A DNA stretch of 64,000 bases from Georgenia ruanii (GTDB lineage: Bacteria > Actinomycetota > Actinomycetes > Actinomycetales > Actinomycetaceae). Below are positions 18,342 through 27,341 of this stretch, in pieces. Within the stretch, counting starts at the first letter, position 1; every line of letters begins with the position of its first letter. A program made the translations under genes and the position numbers. The notes below the pieces were generated by a model that searched no databases, was not told where the DNA came from, and worked only from the letters and a program-made list of their open reading frames with translations. The DNA lies in assembly GCF_009193175.1 (NCBI RefSeq), contig NZ_VUKE01000008.1:110705-174704 (forward strand). The letters are read 5' to 3'.

Positions 18342-19078
18342 GTCGGCCTTCTCCCGTCAGGTCGTGGTGCAACGGGCAGCCGACCCGGGTGGCGCGCGTG
18401 CCCCGCTGCCGTTCCCGAACAGGGCCTCGCCACGCGAGCCGCCAGACTGACGAGTCTTGAACCGTGGCAGCTTCCGCGCCATCACTCACCCAGGACGAAG
18501 TGCTCGGACGTCATCGGCGCATCTGCGCATCGGCGCGAAAGACCGCGCGGTTCGCGCCCCAGCCCACATGCCGTTCAGTGTCGGCGTCTCATCGGGGCGA
18601 CGACGGCGGCGTGGCAGCCGGCCGCCAGCCCCGAAGCCCCGGCACGGACGATGCGCGGGCTCGAGCGAAGGAGGACACTACGACGACCTTCCCGCCTGGG
18701 GTCGAGAGCATCAGCTCCCGGAACCGCGCCGACGCGGAGCAGCCGGCGGCCCGGGCCGGGCGTACCGAGTTCGGATCGGTGCCCCCGCCTTGGTCCTCCG
18801 TCATTGTCGGCCGGCTTCATTGTCGGCCTGCGGCGTGGGCGTCGGCGGCGTGGGCGCCGGCGACGCCGTCGCGGTCGCGGGTCCGTCGCCGAGGTCAGGA
18901 CTCGCCTGGGCCCAGGCGAGTCGATGCCGGTCGGGCCGCATCGACGGTTCCGCTCGGTGGGCGGGTACTCGCCCGGGGTGCCGCGGGAGCCGGCTGGTGC
19001 CGTTCACCCCTTGAGGGTGAGTCGCGACCCCGTCTCCGGGGTTGTGGTGGAAACCCCGGCACGACGGAGGAGACGGTC
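18342..19078 (+). other. 737-base gene-free region
   Basis: This gap separates the divergent P450/reductase operon and the zwf-like operon. Long open frames cross it on the plus strand but look non-coding (Arg/Pro/Ser-rich and frame-independent). It contains short direct repeats (CATCGGCGC at 18513-18521 and 18529-18537; CATTGTCGGCC at 18803-18813 and 18819-18829). It must hold the promoters of both operons, but I could not identify convincing -35/-10 pairs. Confidence 0.5.
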
Positions 19079-20446
19079 ATGGCATCGGACCAGCTCGGCG
19101 CGTTGGTGATCTTCGGGGCCACGGGGGACCTGGCGAAGCTCGAGACCTTTCCGGCCTTGGTCGGGCTGGTCGCGCGGGACGTCCTGGACGTCCCGGTGGT
19201 GGGTGTCGCGAAGAGCGGCTGGGGCCTCGCGGAGTTCCGCAACTACGCGACAGAGTCGTTGCGGCTGAACGACATCGAGCCCGACAGCGACCCCGCCAAG
19301 CGGATGCTGGACCTGCTGCAGTACGTCGACGGCGACCTGACGGCGGATTCGACCTATCGGAGCGTGGCCGAGCTGCTGCCCGACGGCGCTCCCCCGTTGT
19401 TCTACCTCGAGGTGCCGCCGCCGCTGTTCGGCACGATCGGGCAGGGCATCCAGCGGGCGGGGATGGCGGCCGGAGCCCGGATCATGGTGGAGAAGCCGTT
19501 CGGCACGGACCTCAAGAGCGCGCAGGCGCTGAACGAGACCTTGCACGGGGTCTTCCCGGAGGAGTCGATCTACCGGGTGGACCACTGGCTCGGCCTGGAG
19601 CCGGTCGAGAACGTGCTGGTGGCCCGGTTCGCCAACCGGGTCCTCGAACCGCTCCTGAACCGGGACGAGGTCGAGAGCATCCAGATCACCATGGCGGAGG
19701 CCTTCGACGTGTCCGACCGGGGTGCCTTCTACGACCGGACGGGCGCCGTCCGTGACGTGGTGCAGAACCACATGCTGCAGGTGCTCGCCACGACGCTGAT
19801 GGATCCCCCACCGGCGGGCCATCTGGAAGGGATCCGGGACGGCCGGGCGAACATCGCCAAGGCGATCCCCCCGCTCGCGCCCGACCGCGTCGTGCGCGGC
19901 CAGTACGAGGGGTACCACGACGTGACCGGGGTGGCGCCCGGCTCGACGACCGAGACCTTCGTGGCGCTGCGGCTCACGGTGGACACCTGGCGGTGGTCGG
20001 ACGTGCCGGTCTACATCCGGGCCGGCAAGTGCATGCCGGTGACGGCCACCGAGGTCACGCTGCGATTCCGGCGCCCGCCGCAGAACGTGTTCGGCGTCGA
20101 CCCGTTCCAGTCGGTGAACGTGCTGCGGTTCCGGGTCTGGCCGGAGACCGAGATCGGGCTGACCCTGGCAGGCAAGCAGCCCGGCCACATGGCCCTCGAC
20201 CACCACGAGCTCGTCTTCGCCGAGCAGCCGGGCTCCGACACCCGCCCGTACGACCGGCTGATCGGTGCCGCCCTCAGCGGCGAGCGGTGGTTGTTCGCCC
20301 GGGAGGACACCGTCGAGGCGGCGTGGCGCGTGGTCGAGCCGATCCTCGACGACGCCGTACCCGTCACCACCTACGCCCGGGGAACCTGGCCGGCGGAGGC
20401 CGACCGGCTGCTCGACCCAGGTGACCACTGGCACGACCCGCAGTGA
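19079..20446 (+). CDS. Glucose-6-phosphate dehydrogenase homologue, atypical
   Basis: The 455-residue protein is clearly in the G6PDH family: dinucleotide-binding GATGDLA (13-19), substrate-site EKPFG (138-142), the catalytic-histidine segment RDVVQNHML (H231) and RAGKCMP (about 333). In the signature RIDHYLGKE it reads RVDHWLGLE (166-174), so Leu173 replaces the lysine that contacts the sugar phosphate in characterised G6PDHs. Substrate preference may be altered; some actinobacterial paralogues may share this. GGAGGAG 6-7 bases upstream fixes the ATG. It is the first gene of a coupled operon with GMC oxidoreductase, NADH dehydrogenase and cytochrome bd. Confidence 0.85.
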   Translation: MASDQLGALVIFGATGDLAKLETFPALVGLVARDVLDVPVVGVAKSGWGLAEFRNYATESLRLNDIEPDSDPAKRMLDLLQYVDGDLTADSTYRSVAELLPDGAPPLFYLEVPPPLFGTIGQGIQRAGMAAGARIMVEKPFGTDLKSAQALNETLHGVFPEESIYRVDHWLGLEPVENVLVARFANRVLEPLLNRDEVESIQITMAEAFDVSDRGAFYDRTGAVRDVVQNHMLQVLATTLMDPPPAGHLEGIRDGRANIAKAIPPLAPDRVVRGQYEGYHDVTGVAPGSTTETFVALRLTVDTWRWSDVPVYIRAGKCMPVTATEVTLRFRRPPQNVFGVDPFQSVNVLRFRVWPETEIGLTLAGKQPGHMALDHHELVFAEQPGSDTRPYDRLIGAALSGERWLFAREDTVEAAWRVVEPILDDAVPVTTYARGTWPAEADRLLDPGDHWHDPQ

Positions 20447-20458
20447 GGGCGAGGCACC

Positions 20459-22039
20459 ATGGCAGACGACCGGCACTACGACGTCATCGTCATCGGCACC
20501 GGCGCCGGGGGCGGGACCCTGGGGCACCGGCTCGCGACCGGCGGGGCCCGGGTGCTCTGGCTGGAACGCGGCTCGTTCCTGCCCCGGGAGCTGGACAACT
20601 GGGACAGCGGGGCCGTCTTCGTGCGCGGCAAGTACCTCGCGCCGGAGTCCTGGTACGACGGGCACGGCCACGAGTTCCAGCCGGAGGTCAACTACTACGT
20701 CGGGGGCAACACCAAGTTCTACGGGGCCGCCCTGTTCCGCCTCCGCCCGGAGGACTTCGGGGAGATCCGCCACCACGGCGGCATCTCGCCCGCCTGGCCC
20801 CTCTCGTACGACGACCTCGAGCCGTACTACACGCAGGCCGAAGAGCTCTACCTGGTGCACGGGAGCCACGGTGAGGACCCCACCGAGGGCCGGGCCAGCG
20901 CCCAGTACCCCTTCCCGCCCGTCGCGCACGAGCCGCGGATCCAGCAGCTCAGCGACGACCTGGAGAAGCAGGGACTGCACCCCTTCCACCTGCCGATCGG
21001 CGTCAACCTGCACGAGGACTCGCCCGGCGTCGCGAACCGGCACAGCGTGTGCATCCGCTGCAGCCGCGTCGACGGGTTCCCGTGCCTGGTCAACGGCAAG
21101 TCCGACGCGCAGGTCATCTGCGTCGACCCCGTCCTGGACCGGGACAACGTCACGCTCGTCACCGACGCGAACGTCCAGCGCCTGGAGACCGACCCGTCCG
21201 GGCGCACGGTGACCGGGGTCGTGACCGAGCTGGGCGACGGGTCCGTCACGACGTTCACCGGCGACGTCGTCGCCGTCGCCTGCGGGGCCGTGAACTCCGC
21301 CGCCCTGCTGCTCCGGTCCGCCGGCGACCATCACCCGGAGGGGCTCGCCAACAGCTCGGGCGTCGTCGGGCGCCACTACATGCGGCACAACAACCTCGCC
21401 CTCATGGCGATCTCCGCCGAACCCAACCCGACCGCCTTCCAGAAGACGATGGCGATGAACGACTGGTACCTCGGCGCGGACGACTCGGACTACCCGCTCG
21501 GCGGGATCCAGATGCTGGGCAAGTCCGACGCGACCCAGATCCACGCCGAGGCCCCCCGCTGGGCGGGCCGCCTCTCGCCCGACCTGCCGTTCGGGGTACT
21601 GGCCCACCACGGGGTCGACTTCTGGCTGTGCGGCGAGGACCTGCCCCAACCCGGGAACCGGGTCACCGTCGGCAAGGAGGGCGCGATCCACCTCACCCTC
21701 GACGAGAAGAACAACGTCGAAGGCGTCCGTCGGCTGCGGCACAAGCTCGACGGCATGCTCAGCGACCTCGGCCTGCGCAAGCACCACCTGCTCGACCACA
21801 GCCTCTACCTGCACAAGACGATGCCGATCGGTGCCACCGCGCACCAGGCGGGGACGGTGCGGTTCGGGACCGACCCGGCGAGCAGCGCGCTGGACACGAA
21901 CTGCAAGGCGCACGACCTGGACAACCTCTACGTCGTCGACACCAGCTTCTTCCCGAGCATCGGGGCGGTCAACCCGTCGCTGACCGCGATCGCCAACGCC
22001 CTCCGGGTCGGCGACCACCTGCTCGAACGGCTTCGATGA
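20459..22039 (+). CDS. GMC-family FAD-dependent oxidoreductase
   Basis: The 526-residue protein has the FAD-binding motif DVIVIGTGAGGGTLGHRLA (8-26) with LWLERG, the GMC-type GGNTKFYGAALFRLR (about 83-97) and the C-terminal VDTSFFPSIGAVNPSLTAIA segment. GMC enzymes oxidise alcohols or sugars (glucose, choline, cholesterol and others). The substrate is not evident, but the neighbouring sugar-phosphate dehydrogenase homologue suggests a sugar or polyol. No signal peptide is seen, so it is probably cytoplasmic or membrane-associated through a partner. It begins 12 bases after the G6PDH homologue and its stop overlaps the next start. Confidence 0.88.
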   Translation: MADDRHYDVIVIGTGAGGGTLGHRLATGGARVLWLERGSFLPRELDNWDSGAVFVRGKYLAPESWYDGHGHEFQPEVNYYVGGNTKFYGAALFRLRPEDFGEIRHHGGISPAWPLSYDDLEPYYTQAEELYLVHGSHGEDPTEGRASAQYPFPPVAHEPRIQQLSDDLEKQGLHPFHLPIGVNLHEDSPGVANRHSVCIRCSRVDGFPCLVNGKSDAQVICVDPVLDRDNVTLVTDANVQRLETDPSGRTVTGVVTELGDGSVTTFTGDVVAVACGAVNSAALLLRSAGDHHPEGLANSSGVVGRHYMRHNNLALMAISAEPNPTAFQKTMAMNDWYLGADDSDYPLGGIQMLGKSDATQIHAEAPRWAGRLSPDLPFGVLAHHGVDFWLCGEDLPQPGNRVTVGKEGAIHLTLDEKNNVEGVRRLRHKLDGMLSDLGLRKHHLLDHSLYLHKTMPIGATAHQAGTVRFGTDPASSALDTNCKAHDLDNLYVVDTSFFPSIGAVNPSLTAIANALRVGDHLLERLR

Positions 22040-23409
22040 CTGTCGATCCCGGACTCCCCGACCACATCACCCCGCGGCGGGTGGTGATCATCGGGGGCGG
22101 CTTCGCCGGCCTCTTCGCCGCACGCACCCTCCGGCACGCGCCGGTGCAGGTGACCGTGGTCGACCGCACGCCGCACCACCTGTTCCAACCCCTGCTGTAC
22201 CAGTGCGCGACGGGCATCTTGTCCGAGGGACAGATCGCGGTCCCGCTGCGCCACGTGCTGCGCCGCCACGAGAACGTGGACTGCGTGCTTGCCGAGGTGA
22301 CCGACGTCGACGTCGCGGCGCGACGCGTGATCGGGTTGCGGCCCACCGGCCGCCCGATCGAGATCCCGTACGACGACCTGATCGTCTGCGCGGGGGTGCA
22401 GCAGTCCTACTTCGGGCACGACGAGTACGCCCTCGTCGCGCCCGGCATGAAGACGCTGGAGGACGCGCTCACCATCCGGCGCCGCGTGTTCGGCGCGTTC
22501 GAGATGGCGTCCACCGCGACCGACCCGGCGGAGCGGCGGCGCTGGCTGACCTTCGCGCTGGTCGGCGCCGGCCCGACCGGAGTCGAGCTGGCCGGCCAGA
22601 TCCACGAGGTCGCCACCTTCACGTTGCGCAACGAGTACCGGCAGTTCGACCCGGACGAGACCACGGTGCTGCTCTTGGACGGGGGCAAGGAACCCCTGGC
22701 GCCCTTCGGTCCGAAGCTCGCGGCCCGCGCGGCGAAGGCGTTGGCCGGGATGGGGGTCGAGCTGCACATGGGCTCGATCGTCACCGCCGTCGACGCCCGT
22801 GGGATCGAGGTCAAGGGACCCGACGGCACCGCCCGGCGGTTCGACGCCGGCACCGTGCTGTGGACCGCCGGCGTGACCGCACCAGCACTTGCCGGGCAGC
22901 TGGCGCGCCGGACCGGCGCGGAACAGGACCGGGCCGGGCGGCTCAAGGTCCGGCCCGACCTGACGCTCCCCGGACACCCGGAGATCTCGGTGGTCGGCGA
23001 CCTGATGAGCCTGGGACACCTGCCCGGCGTCGCGGAGGTCGCCATGCAGGGCGGGTTGTACGCCGGCCGCAGGATCACCCGCCAGGTCGAGCGGGGCGCC
23101 GGCGAGCCGAGGCCGTTCCGCTACCACGACCTGGGATCGGCCGCCTACATCTCCCGGGGGCGGGCCGTCCTCTCGGTCGGTCCGGTCCACGCCAGCGGTC
23201 TCGTCGGCTGGCTGGGATGGCTGTTCATCCACCTCGCGTTCCTCACGAGCTTCCGGAACCGGCTCGGCGCCCTGCTGACCTGGGCCACCGCCTTCAGCCG
23301 GGAAACACGCCGCGAGCGCGCGGTGACCATGGCCCGGGTCAAACCCGGCGAGGACCTCTACCACCCTGTGCCGGAGTCGCTCGCTGCGCGTGAACGGACC
23401 CGGTCATGA
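22036..23409 (+). CDS. ndh: Type II NADH dehydrogenase
   Basis: NDH-2 oxidises NADH and reduces quinone without pumping protons. The 457-residue protein has the first dinucleotide motif VVIIGGGFAGLFAAR (16-30), the second LVGAGPTGVELAG (about 179-191), the late FAD segment ISVVGDL and quinone-site residues near AMQGG. A hydrophobic C-terminal stretch GWLGWLFIHLAFLTSF (about 399-414) probably anchors it to the membrane. It overlaps the GMC gene and cydA by 4 bases each (ATGA), so it is made with the oxidase. Confidence 0.92.
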   Translation: MTVDPGLPDHITPRRVVIIGGGFAGLFAARTLRHAPVQVTVVDRTPHHLFQPLLYQCATGILSEGQIAVPLRHVLRRHENVDCVLAEVTDVDVAARRVIGLRPTGRPIEIPYDDLIVCAGVQQSYFGHDEYALVAPGMKTLEDALTIRRRVFGAFEMASTATDPAERRRWLTFALVGAGPTGVELAGQIHEVATFTLRNEYRQFDPDETTVLLLDGGKEPLAPFGPKLAARAAKALAGMGVELHMGSIVTAVDARGIEVKGPDGTARRFDAGTVLWTAGVTAPALAGQLARRTGAEQDRAGRLKVRPDLTLPGHPEISVVGDLMSLGHLPGVAEVAMQGGLYAGRRITRQVERGAGEPRPFRYHDLGSAAYISRGRAVLSVGPVHASGLVGWLGWLFIHLAFLTSFRNRLGALLTWATAFSRETRRERAVTMARVKPGEDLYHPVPESLAARERTRS

Positions 23410-24839
23410 ACCCCACCGCCTACGTCCTCGCCGACGCCACCGCCCAGCTGCTGCCCGCGCGCGAGCAGATGGCGTTCACCCTGATGGTGCACGTGATCCT
23501 GGTCCCGTTCGGTGTCGCCCTGCCCTTCATCACGCTGGTGATGAACTACCTGGGCCTGCGCCGGCGCGACCCCGTCGCGATGCAGCTGGCCCGGCGCTGG
23601 TCCAACGTCATGGCGATCCAGTTCGCCGTGGGCGCCGTGACCGGCACGGTGATCAGCTTCGAGTTCGGGCTCCTGTGGTCCGGGTTGATGGGGACCTGGG
23701 GCGACGTGATGGGCCTCGCGTTCGGCATCGAGGGCTGGGCCTTCTTCCTCGAGGCGATCCTCATCGCGATCTACATCTACGGCTGGAAGCGGATGAGCCC
23801 GCGCGCCCACTTCCTCGTGGGGCTGCCGCTGCCGGTCATCGCGTTGGTCGGCGCCTTCTCCATCCTCTCGGTCAACGCCTGGATGAACACGCCGCAGGGC
23901 TTCACGCTCGACAGCCAGGGCAACCCGACCGCCGTCAAGGTCGGCCAGGTGCTCATCACGCCGATCGTCAGGGGCGAGTTCCTGCACATGATCGGGGCCG
24001 CGTACATGACCGCCGGCTTCGTCGTCGCCAGCGTGTACGCCGTCGGATGGCTGCGCGGACGCCGGGACCGCTACCACCGGCTGGGCATGCTGGTTCCGTT
24101 CACGGTGGCCGCCGTGGTCACCCCGCTGCAGCTGATGATCGGCGACTCGCTCGCCCGCGACGTCTACCAGCACCAGCCGGTGAAGTTCGCCGCGACCGAG
24201 ATCGTCTGGACCACCGGGCCGGACCAGGCCGAGTACCTCTACGGCCGGCTGCAACCGGACGGGACGGTCGCCGGCGGGGTCAAGATCCCCGGCCTCGACT
24301 CGGTCCTGGCCGGCTTCAGCCGGAGCACCGTCGTCCAGGGCCTGTCCGAGACACCGGCGCAGGACCGCCCGACCACCCTGGAGGCCAACATCACCCACTT
24401 CGCCTTCGACACCATGGTCGGGATCGCCACGCTGCTGCTGGGCCTCGCGCTGTGGTACGCGGTGGCCTGGGTGCGCCGCCGCGACATGCCCCGATCCCGC
24501 TGGTTCTACCGAGCCGCGGCCCTGGCCGGCGTGGCGTCGGTGGTGACGATCGAGGCCGGCTGGGTCACCGCGGAGGTCGGCCGGCAACCCTGGATCGTCT
24601 ACCAGCAGATGCGCGTGTCGCAGGCCGTGACGCACATCAGCGCGGGGCCGATGTGGCTCTCGTTCGCGATCGTCGTCGTGGTCTACGCGCTGGTCGTGTG
24701 GGCGATGCTGGGGCTCCTGCTGCGGCTGAAGACCCGCTGGCGGCACGAGGACGCCGCGCTCGCACGGACCCGGCGCGGCGCACCGGCGGACGTCCCCGCG
24801 CAGCGCGGCACCGGTGAGCGGGAGGAGGCCGAGCGATGA
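23406..24839 (+). CDS. cydA: Cytochrome bd ubiquinol oxidase subunit I
   Basis: CydA carries the hemes of cytochrome bd. The 477-residue membrane protein has the N-terminal QMAFTLMVHVILVPFG with the heme ligand His29, about nine membrane helices, the GRQPWIVYQQMR motif (about 395-406) and a short periplasmic Q-loop, which puts it in the short-loop CydA/CioA group. The oxidase reduces oxygen with quinol and works at low oxygen. The ATG overlaps ndh by 4 bases and the stop overlaps cydB by 4. No cydC or cydD assembly genes lie in the window. Confidence 0.95.
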   Translation: MNPTAYVLADATAQLLPAREQMAFTLMVHVILVPFGVALPFITLVMNYLGLRRRDPVAMQLARRWSNVMAIQFAVGAVTGTVISFEFGLLWSGLMGTWGDVMGLAFGIEGWAFFLEAILIAIYIYGWKRMSPRAHFLVGLPLPVIALVGAFSILSVNAWMNTPQGFTLDSQGNPTAVKVGQVLITPIVRGEFLHMIGAAYMTAGFVVASVYAVGWLRGRRDRYHRLGMLVPFTVAAVVTPLQLMIGDSLARDVYQHQPVKFAATEIVWTTGPDQAEYLYGRLQPDGTVAGGVKIPGLDSVLAGFSRSTVVQGLSETPAQDRPTTLEANITHFAFDTMVGIATLLLGLALWYAVAWVRRRDMPRSRWFYRAAALAGVASVVTIEAGWVTAEVGRQPWIVYQQMRVSQAVTHISAGPMWLSFAIVVVVYALVVWAMLGLLLRLKTRWRHEDAALARTRRGAPADVPAQRGTGEREEAER

Positions 24840-25885
24840 GCAGCGCGGACGTCGTGGCCGTCGTCCTCCTGCTGCTCATCGCCGCCTACGGCTGCGGGGG
24901 CGGCGCCGACTTCGGAGCCGGGATCTGGGACCTGCTGGCCGGCGACAGGTATCGCGGCGCCCGCCCCCGCGAGCTCGTCGACTACGCCATGGCGCCGGTG
25001 TGGGAGGCGAACAACGTCTGGTTGGTGTTCGCGCTGATCGTGACGTGGACGGGATTCCCGCCGGTCTTCGAGGCGGTGATGTCGACCATGTGGGTCGCCC
25101 TGATCCTCGCCGCCCTCGGGTTGGTGCTGCGCGGCGCCGCGTTCGCCATCCGCAAGCCGACTCTCGGTGTCGCTCGCCGGCACCGCCTCGGTGTCGTGTT
25201 CGGGGTCGCCTCGGTGCTGACGCCGTACTTCCTCGCATCGGCGTTCGGTGGCGTCGCCTCCGGCCGGGTCCCCCCCGGCAACCGGCAGGGCGACCCGATC
25301 ACCTCCTGGTTGAATCCCACCTCCGTGGTCTTCGGGCTGGTGGGGCTGGCCGCGGCCGCGTTCGTCGCGGCGTCGTTCCTCGTCTCCGACGCCCGCCGCT
25401 TCGGCGAGCCGGACCTCGAGGCCTACTTCCGCCGACGGTCGATCGGGTCGGGCGGGGTGCTGTTGCTCCTGATGGTCGTCGGCCTGCTCGTGATGCACCA
25501 GGACGCCGCCCGGCTGTTCGACGGACTGACCTCGGGATGGGGCCTGGTCTTCGGCATCCTCGCCGCGATCGCGGTCCTCCTGACCGGGCTCCTTCTGAGC
25601 CGAGGCGTCCTGCGGGCGACCCGGCTGACCGCCGTCGCGGCGGTCGCCTTGCTGGTCCTTGCCTGGGGGGCCGCGCAACGCCCCTACGCACTCCCCACCA
25701 CCCTCACCATCGACCAGGCGGCCGGGGATCCCGACACCCTGCGGTGGCTGGTGGTGGTGACCGTCGTCGCCGTCGTGCTGGTCGGCCCCGCCCTCGCGCT
25801 GCTCTTCCGGCTCGACACCACGGCGAGGCTCGCGGCCGACCACGACGAGGACCTCACCGAGGTCCCGCCGGCCGTCCAGCAGTGA
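24836..25885 (+). CDS. cydB: Cytochrome bd ubiquinol oxidase subunit II
   Basis: The 349-residue protein has about eight hydrophobic segments and the CydB N-terminal signature GADFGAGIWDLLA (about 23-35), followed by APVWEANNVWLVF (about 53-65). It forms the heterodimeric oxidase with CydA. The start overlaps cydA (ATGA). It is the last gene of the zwf-like/gmc/ndh/cydAB operon; no convincing terminator was identified in the 148 bases that follow. Confidence 0.95.
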   Translation: MSSADVVAVVLLLLIAAYGCGGGADFGAGIWDLLAGDRYRGARPRELVDYAMAPVWEANNVWLVFALIVTWTGFPPVFEAVMSTMWVALILAALGLVLRGAAFAIRKPTLGVARRHRLGVVFGVASVLTPYFLASAFGGVASGRVPPGNRQGDPITSWLNPTSVVFGLVGLAAAAFVAASFLVSDARRFGEPDLEAYFRRRSIGSGGVLLLLMVVGLLVMHQDAARLFDGLTSGWGLVFGILAAIAVLLTGLLLSRGVLRATRLTAVAAVALLVLAWGAAQRPYALPTTLTIDQAAGDPDTLRWLVVVTVVAVVLVGPALALLFRLDTTARLAADHDEDLTEVPPAVQQ

Positions 25886-26033
25886 TCGGGATCCACCCGC
25901 CCGGCCGGACGGCCGCGAGATGCTCCGATCCGTGGCCGAGCTCGGTGCGACGGCGTCCGGTCGATCGACGAGTCCAGGGCCGGCGCCCGCCTCGGACAAC
26001 GCCTCGGACAACCCACGGCCGGGCGGTGGCGGC

Positions 26034-26303
26034 GTGATCCACCTGCGGGTGGTCAGCCCGCCCGACATCACCGACGCGCTGGTGCCCGAGCTTCGGGCGG
26101 AGCCGGCCGTGATGAACCTGGCCGTGCTGCGCTCCGCGGTCGGCAAGCCCGCCGGGGACGTGGTGCAGTTCGACGTCCTGCAGGGCGCCGCCGACGACGT
26201 CATCTCGCGGCTGCGCGTCCTGACGGCCGTCGCGCTCGCCGGGCTCCCCGCGCAGCGGGCCATCTGGCGGCGGTCACGCGGGCCCACCGGGCGGGGAGGC
26301 TGA
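26034..26303 (+). pseudogene. Truncated DUF389 protein
   Basis: The 89-residue reading starts VIHLRVVSPPDITDALVPEL and continues RAEPAVMNLAVLR ... GDVVQFDVLQGAADDVISRL. This resembles the N-terminal cytoplasmic domain of DUF389 (TIGR00341-type) membrane proteins, which usually continue for 200-400 more residues with several membrane helices. Here the frame ends after an Arg-rich tail with no membrane segment, and the cyclase gene starts 5 bases later. It is probably the surviving 5' end of a deleted gene. No strong Shine-Dalgarno precedes it. Confidence 0.55.
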
Positions 26304-26307
26304 CCAC

Positions 26308-27267
26308 GTGACCGGGATGAGGCGCACGGGCGGCGCGGAGGAGAGCGCCTCGCCGCGGCGGATGAGCGAGGACGCGTTCCGCTCGCTCTACCGGCGGCTC
26401 AGGACGAGCGTGCCGTGGGGACCGGAGGACCGGCGCGGCGCGTTGAACCACCTCGATCCCGCCGGGACCGTCGCCGCCGCCGGTGAGGTGAGGCTGGGCC
26501 GCGCGGTGTCGCTCGCCGCGCCGGTGGAGGGGCGCGTGACGCCCGACAACCCCGAACCCGCCCGGCACCGGATGAAGGAGGGGGGCAGTGCCGGTGGGGG
26601 GCTCGCGTTCAGCCTGGACCGGATCGACATGAACATCCACGGCAACGCCGACAGCCACCTCGACGCGCTGTGCCACGTGATCGTCGACGGCGAGCTGTAC
26701 AACGGGGTGGACGCGGCCACGATCACCGAGCACGGGGCGAGCGAGCTGTCCATCGGGTTGGCCGGTGAGGGGATCGTCGGCCGCGGGGTGCTCCTCGACG
26801 TGCCGCGCTCCCGCGGAGCGCCCTGGCTGGAGCCCGGCGACCACGTGACCGTCGACGACCTGCTGACCGCCGAGCGGAACCAGGGCGTTCAGGCCGGTCG
26901 CGGTGACATTCTGCTGGTGCGGGTCGGGCATCGGCAGCGGCGGACGGAGCGCGGGCCCTGGGACGCCGCGGCGGCCCGGGCCGGGCTGCACCCGGACGTG
27001 GTGCCGCTGCTGGCCGAGCGGCAGGTCGCCGTGCTCGGCAGCGACGGGAACGGCGATACCGCGCCGAGCCTGGTCGACGGGGTGGACTACCCCGTGCACG
27101 TGCTTGCCATCAACGCGCTCGGGCTGATGCTGATGGACTACCTGCAGTTCGAGGATCTGGCGCCGATCTGCGGGCAGACGGGGCGATGGTCGTTCATGTG
27201 CGTGATCGCGCCGCTCCGGCTGCCGACCGGGACCGGGTCTCCGATCAACCCGATCGCCGTGCTGTGA
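26308..27267 (+). CDS. Cyclase family / kynurenine formamidase-like hydrolase
   Basis: The 319-residue protein matches the metal-dependent cyclase family (PF04199). The metal-binding histidine segment HGNADSHLDALCH (about 111-123) corresponds to the family's HxGTHxDxxxH, and the later VAVLGSDGNGD region (about 243-253) fits the active site. Members hydrolyse cyclic amides and esters; the substrate is not evident. GGGGAGG 8 bases upstream supports the GTG start, and another possible start lies 4 codons in. It follows the DUF389 remnant and converges with the reductase gene downstream. Confidence 0.8.
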   Translation: MTGMRRTGGAEESASPRRMSEDAFRSLYRRLRTSVPWGPEDRRGALNHLDPAGTVAAAGEVRLGRAVSLAAPVEGRVTPDNPEPARHRMKEGGSAGGGLAFSLDRIDMNIHGNADSHLDALCHVIVDGELYNGVDAATITEHGASELSIGLAGEGIVGRGVLLDVPRSRGAPWLEPGDHVTVDDLLTAERNQGVQAGRGDILLVRVGHRQRRTERGPWDAAAARAGLHPDVVPLLAERQVAVLGSDGNGDTAPSLVDGVDYPVHVLAINALGLMLMDYLQFEDLAPICGQTGRWSFMCVIAPLRLPTGTGSPINPIAVL

Positions 27268-27341
27268 CGAGGTGCCGTCGACGGCTCCGCGGGCGCCGGG
27301 GCCCGGCCGCGTCGAGGACGGCCCGTCCCGACCAGGGCCGG

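Noticed and set aside
18464..19078. N-terminal extension of the G6PDH homologue
   Set aside because: The extra 205 codons are low-complexity Arg/Ser/Pro sequence, and a good Shine-Dalgarno precedes the ATG at 19079.
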